The notes beneath the pieces were generated by a model, which worked only from the letters and a program-made list of their open reading frames with translations, ran no database searches and was not told where the DNA came from. The translations under genes were made by a program, and so were the position numbers. This document shows positions 6,512 to 11,037 of a stretch of DNA of 11,037 nt, in pieces. Each line of letters starts with the position of its first letter. Position 1 is the stretch's first letter. The stretch is from Chloroflexota bacterium (GTDB lineage: Bacteria; Chloroflexota; DTOL01; JACQYG01), in NCBI GenBank assembly GCA_016208345.1, contig JACQYG010000264.1, forward strand, positions 1 through 11,037, read 5' to 3'.

Positions 6512-7795
6512 ATGAGGATACTTTTTCTGACCCCTGGCCTGCCCTATCCGCCCAACAAGGGTACCTCCATCAGGAACTATAACCTTATCAAACAACTTTC
6601 GGCCCGCCACGAGGTCCATCTTCTGTCGTTCGTGTGGTCCGAGGAGGAACTGGCCTGGCTTCCCGCTCTCCGGGAGTGCTGCCAGAGCATCGAAACGGTG
6701 ATGGCGCCCCGGCGAGGATTCCCCCGGCGCGCGCTCTCCGTATTTCTCTCCCCGTTGCCGGACATGGCCCTGAGGCTCCCGTCGCCTGAATTCCGAGCGA
6801 AGCTCGCGGTCATGCTGGGGCGAGAGCCCTTTGATCTGGTCCAGGTAGAGGGCATCGAGTTGGCCCAGTATGGGTTGGATTTGATCAATGGGGATATATC
6901 CTTGATCCACCCGGCGCCTTCTAGCGTCTTCGATAACCACAACGCCGAATACGTCCTGCAACAGAGGGCCTGGGAGATCGATCGACGCTATCCCCTGCGC
7001 TGGGCTGGTGCCCTTTATTCCTTTATTCAATGGCGCAAGCTGAGGGCTTACGAGGCCATGGTATGCCGGTCTTTCGATAAGGTCATCGCTGTATCGGAGG
7101 CTGACCGCAACGCCCTGCACCGCATCGTCCCACAGGTGGACATCGCGGTGGTGCCCAATGGTGTGGACTGCGCGCTTTTCTCCAGTCAGGTCCCGGCCGA
7201 TGCCTATCCGGCGCCCGAGTCCAGGATCAAACATGAAGCCTCTTTGATTTTCACCGGCACCATGGATTTTCGCCCCAATATCGACGCGGTGACCTGGTTT
7301 TGCCAGGAGGTATTGCCTCTGATCAAGAAGGACATCTTTCACGTTCACTTCTACATCGTAGGCAAGAGCCCACCTCCCGAGGTGCGGCGGTTGGGCGAAG
7401 ATCCAGCAGTCACGGTGACCGGTTACGTGGACGACGTGCGCCCCTACATGATCCACTCCCGGGTCTACGTCGTGCCCCTGCGCATGGGCAGCGGCACCAG
7501 ACTCAAAGTACTCCAGGCCATGGCCATGGGGATACCGGTTGTGTCCACCACTGCTGGCGCCGAAGGCATTGCGGCCAGGCCCGGCGAGGACATCCTGATC
7601 GCCGACGACCCTACGACCTTTGCCCAGCAGGTGGTCAGCCTCCTCAACGACGAGGAGAGGCGCAAGAAAATGGCCGCCAGAGGCCGGGCCTTGATGGAGG
7701 CCAGTTACGACTGGGCGGTGATCGTCCCACGGCTGGAACGCGTTTATTCGCAACTGAAGCACCTGCCGGCGGACGAGCAAGGGGCGGTCGGTTGA
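6512..7795 (+). CDS. GT4-family glycosyltransferase, PEP-CTERM/exosortase-associated sugar-transferase type
   Basis: A 427-residue GT-B glycosyltransferase. The N-terminus MRILFLTPGLPYPPNKGTSI and the phrase HNAEYVLQQRAW are typical of GT4 members linked to exopolysaccharide clusters, including the PEP-CTERM/exosortase-associated sugar transferases. The C-domain has VVPNGVD, FTGTMDFRPNIDAV and LRMGSGTRLKVLQAMAMG. In this subfamily the first Glu of the E-x7-E motif is already replaced (S327), and the second is usually Glu in LEAMAMG; here it is Gln (Q335). The enzyme may still work, since this subfamily diverges at the motif, but donor binding could be altered. The start at 6512 has weak ribosome sites (AGGA at 6497-6500). 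The stop overlaps the TTG start of the following hydrolase. It likely adds a sugar to the same glycan as its neighbour. Confidence 0.82.
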   Translation: MRILFLTPGLPYPPNKGTSIRNYNLIKQLSARHEVHLLSFVWSEEELAWLPALRECCQSIETVMAPRRGFPRRALSVFLSPLPDMALRLPSPEFRAKLAVMLGREPFDLVQVEGIELAQYGLDLINGDISLIHPAPSSVFDNHNAEYVLQQRAWEIDRRYPLRWAGALYSFIQWRKLRAYEAMVCRSFDKVIAVSEADRNALHRIVPQVDIAVVPNGVDCALFSSQVPADAYPAPESRIKHEASLIFTGTMDFRPNIDAVTWFCQEVLPLIKKDIFHVHFYIVGKSPPPEVRRLGEDPAVTVTGYVDDVRPYMIHSRVYVVPLRMGSGTRLKVLQAMAMGIPVVSTTAGAEGIAARPGEDILIADDPTTFAQQVVSLLNDEERRKKMAARGRALMEASYDWAVIVPRLERVYSQLKHLPADEQGAVG

Positions 7796-9591
7796 GACCC
7801 TTTACCGGTAAAGAAAGTGCCAAGAGACGGCGGCGATGGAGATGGAGATGGAGATGGAGGACCCTGGTGTCCCTGACCCTGGCGGTGGGGAGCTTCGCTC
7901 TGGCCATGGCCGTTTTTCTGTCTTTCCCCGGCCTGGCCCAGCTTATGGAAGAGGGCGAGCTGAAGGTCAGGGTCATGGCCGTTTACTCCCGCTTCACTTC
8001 ACGGCAAACCAACACTTCGGACCTGGCCCCCATCGCCCATACTGCCGTGAAGCCCCTGGGAATAAACACCATGCTCCAAGACGAGGTGGAGGAGTCGAAG
8101 GTCCGCAGGTCCCTCCAGATGATCCGCGACGCCGGTTTTGCCTGGGTTCGCCAGCAGTTCCCCTGGCGCGAGATCGAGGTTCCCTCCAAAGGACGATATT
8201 GGGACACCAAGTTCAACCACAGCACCTGGGAGAAGTTCGACCGCATCGTTAACCTGGCCCAGGAGTATGGTTTGAGCCTCATCGTGCGTCTGGATTCGCC
8301 ACCGGACTGGACCCGCCGGGAAAGCTCTCACTATACGCGTCCCCCGGACAACCTGGACGACTTCGGTGACTTCGTGTATACGGTGGTGAGCCGCTACCGG
8401 GGAAAAGTAAAGTATTACCAGATCTGGAATGAGCCCAACCTGGCCGTGGAATGGGGCCAACGGGACGTGAGCGCCTCGGAGTTCACCAAACTGCTCAAGA
8501 TCGCCTACACCCGAGCCAAGGAGGCCGATCCGGACTGCGTGGTCATCGCACCTGGCCTGGCCCCTACCCTGGACCCGGGGCCGCACAACCGCATGGACAC
8601 CCTCTTTTTGCAAGAGATGTACGATGCCGGAGCCAAAGACTATTTCGACATCATGTCCACCATGGCCTACGGGCTACGGCGGGGGCCGGACGACCGGAGG
8701 CTGGACGAGAAGGACGAGATGAACGTCTCCCGGCCCATTCTCCTACGAGAGGTCATGGTGCGCAACGGCGATGCCGGAAAACCAATCTGGCTCTCCGAGC
8801 TGGCCTGGAATGCCCTGCCCAAGGATTACCCGGAGAAGCCCTTCTGGGGCCGGGTGAGCGAGGCTCAACAGGCCAGGTACACCGTGCGGGCCCTGGAGCG
8901 CATCCAGGAGGAATGGCCCTGGGTCGGAGTCGTCAACCTCTGGTTTTTCAAGCCCGCCACCAAAAACGATAAGGACCAGCAATACTACTTCCGTATGGTG
9001 GACCCGGACTTCACGCCCCGCCCGGTCTGGGAGGCGGTCAAGCGATTCGCCACCACCCGGCCGGCGGCCATGCCGCGCGGCTATCACCAGGAGGACCACT
9101 GGACCATCAAATATAAGGGACAGTGGCAGACCATTCGGGACCAGAGGGCAAGCCTGAGTGCCTACGCGCTCTCTCGCTCCGCCGGCGACAGCCTGAGCTT
9201 TAGCTTCCGGGGCATCGATCTCACCCTGGTGACCAGTCAGGGCCCTCAGGCCGGCTACCTGCAAGTCTGGGTTGACGGTAGTGGCGCCCGGGCCAACCAA
9301 TTGCCTGCCGACGCTCAGGGCCTGGCCTTCCTGGACCTTCAGGCCCCGCAGGAGAAGTGGCAGGCGAAGATCCCCATAGCCAAAGGGCTCCCTGGAGGCC
9401 TCCACACGGTGGAGGTCAGGAACATGGGTGCCGGGCTCGCCGATGAGAGCAGCATATCCATTGACGGGTTCATCGTCGATCGCTCGGCCAACCCGGCCGG
9501 TGGCATCATCCTGGGCATCCTGGGCATATGTCTTCTGGTGGGCCTGCCGGGTTTTTTGGCCCAATTGCTGCAACGCTGGGGCCACAGATGA
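7792..9591 (+). CDS. Membrane-anchored clan GH-A glycoside hydrolase
   Basis: A 599-residue protein. A basic N-terminus with a run of Arg-Trp repeats (residues 11-23) precedes a transmembrane segment (about 24-48). The catalytic barrel (about 85-425) contains YYQIWNEPN (E214, acid/base) and PIWLSELAWN (E336, nucleophile). These are the paired Glu motifs of clan GH-A; the overall look is closest to GH39/GH5-like enzymes. A beta-sandwich, carbohydrate-binding-like region follows (about 430-563), then a second hydrophobic segment (570-592) with a basic end, so the enzyme appears anchored at both ends. A TTG start at 7792 is chosen because AAGGGG (7779-7784) is well placed and the start overlaps the preceding TGA (TTGA); the open frame further upstream lies within the glycosyltransferase gene. 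It probably trims or remodels the glycan made by this operon. Substrate is unknown. Confidence 0.75.
   Translation: MRPFTGKESAKRRRRWRWRWRWRTLVSLTLAVGSFALAMAVFLSFPGLAQLMEEGELKVRVMAVYSRFTSRQTNTSDLAPIAHTAVKPLGINTMLQDEVEESKVRRSLQMIRDAGFAWVRQQFPWREIEVPSKGRYWDTKFNHSTWEKFDRIVNLAQEYGLSLIVRLDSPPDWTRRESSHYTRPPDNLDDFGDFVYTVVSRYRGKVKYYQIWNEPNLAVEWGQRDVSASEFTKLLKIAYTRAKEADPDCVVIAPGLAPTLDPGPHNRMDTLFLQEMYDAGAKDYFDIMSTMAYGLRRGPDDRRLDEKDEMNVSRPILLREVMVRNGDAGKPIWLSELAWNALPKDYPEKPFWGRVSEAQQARYTVRALERIQEEWPWVGVVNLWFFKPATKNDKDQQYYFRMVDPDFTPRPVWEAVKRFATTRPAAMPRGYHQEDHWTIKYKGQWQTIRDQRASLSAYALSRSAGDSLSFSFRGIDLTLVTSQGPQAGYLQVWVDGSGARANQLPADAQGLAFLDLQAPQEKWQAKIPIAKGLPGGLHTVEVRNMGAGLADESSISIDGFIVDRSANPAGGIILGILGICLLVGLPGFLAQLLQRWGHR
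7798..7815. repeat. Dispersed palindrome, copy 4 (glycosyltransferase/hydrolase junction)
   Basis: CCCTTTACCGGTAAAGAA has a perfect 14 bp palindromic core, CTTTACCGGTAAAG (7800-7813). Its centre is CCGG, and the outer two bases of the left arm are changed. It starts 2 bp after the glycosyltransferase stop and encodes PFTGKE at residues 3-8 of the hydrolase. Confidence 0.8.
7835..7858 (+). repeat. Tandem hexamer GATGGA x4 encoding Arg-Trp repeats
   Basis: Four exact copies of GATGGA in a row lie inside the hydrolase gene just before its first membrane segment. They encode alternating Trp and Arg. Because the unit is 6 bp, slippage would add or remove Arg-Trp pairs without changing frame. Confidence 0.9.
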
Positions 9592-11037
9592 TTTCTTTAC
9601 TAGTAAAGAAATCTCACCGGTCCGTGTATATGCTGCTCTTGCTGGTGGTCCTCCTGGCCCTGGCCCTGCGCCTCTACCGGCTGGACGGCCAAAGCCTCTG
9701 GAACGACGAGGGCACCAGCGTGGCCCTGGCCCAGCGGGACCTGCCCACTATCACCCGGAGCGCCGCCGCCGACATCCACCCGCCCCTGTACTACTACCTC
9801 CTGCACATCTGGATCGCCCTGGCCAGCACCAGCGAGATGGGCGTCCGCTCGCTTTCCGTCCTGGGTGGCGTGCTGTTGGTCCTGGTGACCTTTGCCCTGG
9901 GCCGCAGGCTGGCGGGAGCCAGAATCGGCCTCCTGGCCGCCTTTCTTTCGGCCATCTCCCCCTTTCAGGTGTACTACTCCCAGGAAACCCGCATGTACGT
10001 CCTGGTGGCGCTCCTGGGGGCAATCTCGGTGTACCTGACCGCCCAGTGGCTGGGGGCTTTTGGCGCAAACACTGGTCCGGCAAGCCTGCGGTTGAACTGG
10101 CTCACCCTAGCCGCATACGTGGCCGTGACCTCGGCCGCCCTTTACACCCACTACTTCGCCTTCACCGTAGTGCTGGCCGAAGCCCTGGCCGTGCTCCTGG
10201 TGGCGGTAGGCCGGTACTGGAGGGGCCAGGTCGGGGGGGGCTACATACGCTCCATCCTGTCCTGGGCGGGCGCTCTCCTGGCCAGCGTCGCGCTCTACCT
10301 GCCCTGGCTGGGGGCCATGCGCCAGCAGTGGGCCAACTGGCCGGCCACCAGCGCGCCTTTTAGCTTGCCAGACCTTCTGGTGAGGGCTGCTGCTGATCTC
10401 AGCCTGGGCCGCTCGGCTGACCCATCGGCCATGTGGCCGGCCGTGGTGCTCCTCACCGCTATCCTCCTGGTGGGACTCTTACCGTTAAGGAAAAGAATCG
10501 CTGCCACTGACGGCTACCTCATCGCCGTCCTGTACCTCTTCGTGCCCGTGCTGTCGCTCTACCTGCTCTCCCTGCGCCGGCCCTTTTATGACTCCAAGTT
10601 TCTCTTGGTGGCCAGCCCCGCCTACTACCTGATGGTAGCACAGGGCCTGGAGAACATCTGTTCTTTACTGGTAAAGAAAGCCCGTGCCGGGCCTCTTTTA
10701 GCAGGCCTGGCCCTGGGCGGAATGGTCGTCGCCAGCGGACAGTCCCTCGGCAACTACTATTGGGATGCCAGGTACGCCCGGGATGACTACCGGGGCATCG
10801 CCCGGTACATCGAGGCTTTTGGGAGGCTTGGAGATGCCATATTGCTCAATGCGCCGGGCCAGGTAGAGACCTTCGAGTACTATTATCGCGGGGAGCTCCC
10901 CCGCCATCCCCTGCCCCGGCAGCGGCCCTTGGAGGAAGAACCGACCCAGGTGGAGCTCAGATCGTTGGTAGAGGCCTCCCGTCGGATCTGGGCCATTTAC
11001 TGGGCCACGGCGGAGAGTGACCCAAAGCGCTTCATCG
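9588..11037 (+). CDS. PMT/ArnT-type integral membrane glycosyltransferase (partial, N-terminal 483 residues)
   Basis: The frame opens at an ATG at 9588 that overlaps the TGA of the hydrolase (ATGA) and stays open to the window edge. The first membrane helix (about 13-29) is followed by RLDGQSLWNDEGTS (D40, E41) and AADIHPPLYYYLL (D62, H64). This acidic loop and the HPPLYY phrase are the signature of the PMT_2/ArnT-like GT-C fold, which uses polyprenyl-phosphate sugars and transfers them outside the membrane to proteins or lipids. Many further hydrophobic helices follow, and SPFQVYYSQETRMY is another typical element. Two palindromic repeat copies lie in this gene: one at the start (residues 3-8, SLLVKK) and one in a predicted loop (359-364, SLLVKK). 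The Shine-Dalgarno is weak, so translation probably depends on coupling to the hydrolase; an internal ATG at 9630 is possible. Confidence 0.83.
   Translation, partial: MISLLVKKSHRSVYMLLLLVVLLALALRLYRLDGQSLWNDEGTSVALAQRDLPTITRSAAADIHPPLYYYLLHIWIALASTSEMGVRSLSVLGGVLLVLVTFALGRRLAGARIGLLAAFLSAISPFQVYYSQETRMYVLVALLGAISVYLTAQWLGAFGANTGPASLRLNWLTLAAYVAVTSAALYTHYFAFTVVLAEALAVLLVAVGRYWRGQVGGGYIRSILSWAGALLASVALYLPWLGAMRQQWANWPATSAPFSLPDLLVRAAADLSLGRSADPSAMWPAVVLLTAILLVGLLPLRKRIAATDGYLIAVLYLFVPVLSLYLLSLRRPFYDSKFLLVASPAYYLMVAQGLENICSLLVKKARAGPLLAGLALGGMVVASGQSLGNYYWDARYARDDYRGIARYIEAFGRLGDAILLNAPGQVETFEYYYRGELPRHPLPRQRPLEEEPTQVELRSLVEASRRIWAIYWATAESDPKRFI
9590..9613. repeat. Dispersed palindrome, copy 5 (longest; hydrolase/PMT junction)
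   Basis: A perfect 24 bp palindrome, the TTTCTTTACTAGTAAAGAAA core plus two more pairs on each side (GA...TC), centred between 9601 and 9602. It overlaps the hydrolase stop codon and starts on the last base of the next gene's ATG. It encodes ISLLVKKS at residues 2-9. Confidence 0.9.
10661..10678. repeat. Dispersed palindrome, copy 6 (inside PMT-type gene)
   Basis: TTCTTTACTGGTAAAGAA has perfect 8 bp arms around a non-pairing TG centre. It encodes SLLVKK (359-364), between two hydrophobic segments of the membrane glycosyltransferase. This is the only clear copy away from a gene end or junction. Confidence 0.85.

Noticed and set aside
6473..7780. A 435-codon open frame on the minus strand opposite the second glycosyltransferase
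   Set aside because: It mirrors a clear GT4 gene, its translation shows no family motif, and there is no ribosome site or promoter. It is a consequence of GC-rich codon structure.
7300..7791. Long N-terminal extension of the hydrolase frame
   Set aside because: It lies wholly inside the glycosyltransferase gene in another frame. The TTG at 7792 has a well-placed ribosome site and a 4 bp overlap with the previous stop.
9428..10363. A 311-codon plus-strand frame across the hydrolase/PMT junction
   Set aside because: It is out of frame with two well-supported genes, and its translation is low-complexity Pro/Gly/Arg.
10475..10492. CTCTTACCGTTAAGGAA, resembling the dispersed palindrome
   Set aside because: About six mismatches to the core and a centre that is not palindromic; too weak to count as a copy.

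Overview
The window looks like a piece of a GC-rich bacterial chromosome. Spaced -35/-10 promoters, Shine-Dalgarno sites, ATGA/TTGA gene overlaps and one clear rho-independent terminator all point to Bacteria. The mix of paralogous FAD-dependent reductases, a Mut7-C RNase, an endonuclease III-like protein and GT4/PMT-type surface glycan genes would fit Chloroflexota or a similar lineage, but this is a weak taxonomic inference. No rRNA, tRNA, CRISPR array, transposase or phage gene was seen.

Layout. (1) 1-202, minus: 5' part of an unrecognised gene. (2) 203-370: divergent promoter region with two opposed promoters flanking a perfect 7-3-7 inverted repeat, a candidate shared operator. (3) 371-3106, plus: two paralogous FAD-dependent oxidoreductases of the geranylgeranyl-reductase type, 3 bp apart. 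A strong hairpin at 3156-3188 separates them from a convergent operon. (4) 3188-4320, minus: an endonuclease III-like HhH protein and a Mut7-C RNase, coupled by an ATGA overlap. (5) 4321-4547: a second divergent promoter region. (6) 4548-5174, plus: a membrane protein with a Thr/Pro-rich ectodomain and a Lys-rich tail, followed by a terminator at 5218-5254. (7) 5352-11037, plus: a tightly packed cell-surface glycan operon with two GT4 glycosyltransferases, a membrane-anchored clan GH-A glycoside hydrolase and a PMT/ArnT-type lipid-linked sugar transferase that runs off the window. The last three genes overlap by 4 bp each.

The most unusual signal is a dispersed A/T-rich palindrome with consensus TTCTTTACYRGTAAAGAA. 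It occurs six times (about 1716, 4562, 5200, 7798, 9590 and 10661), with one doubtful degenerate copy at 6483. The copies sit at gene ends, gene starts, gene junctions or a predicted loop. In coding regions they are read in two different frames, giving SLLVKK or F-T-S/G-K/N-E. That makes them look like small inserted or actively maintained DNA elements rather than a conserved protein motif. Comparing the two paralogous reductases shows that one copy lies where the homologous region ends and a unique C-terminal tail begins.
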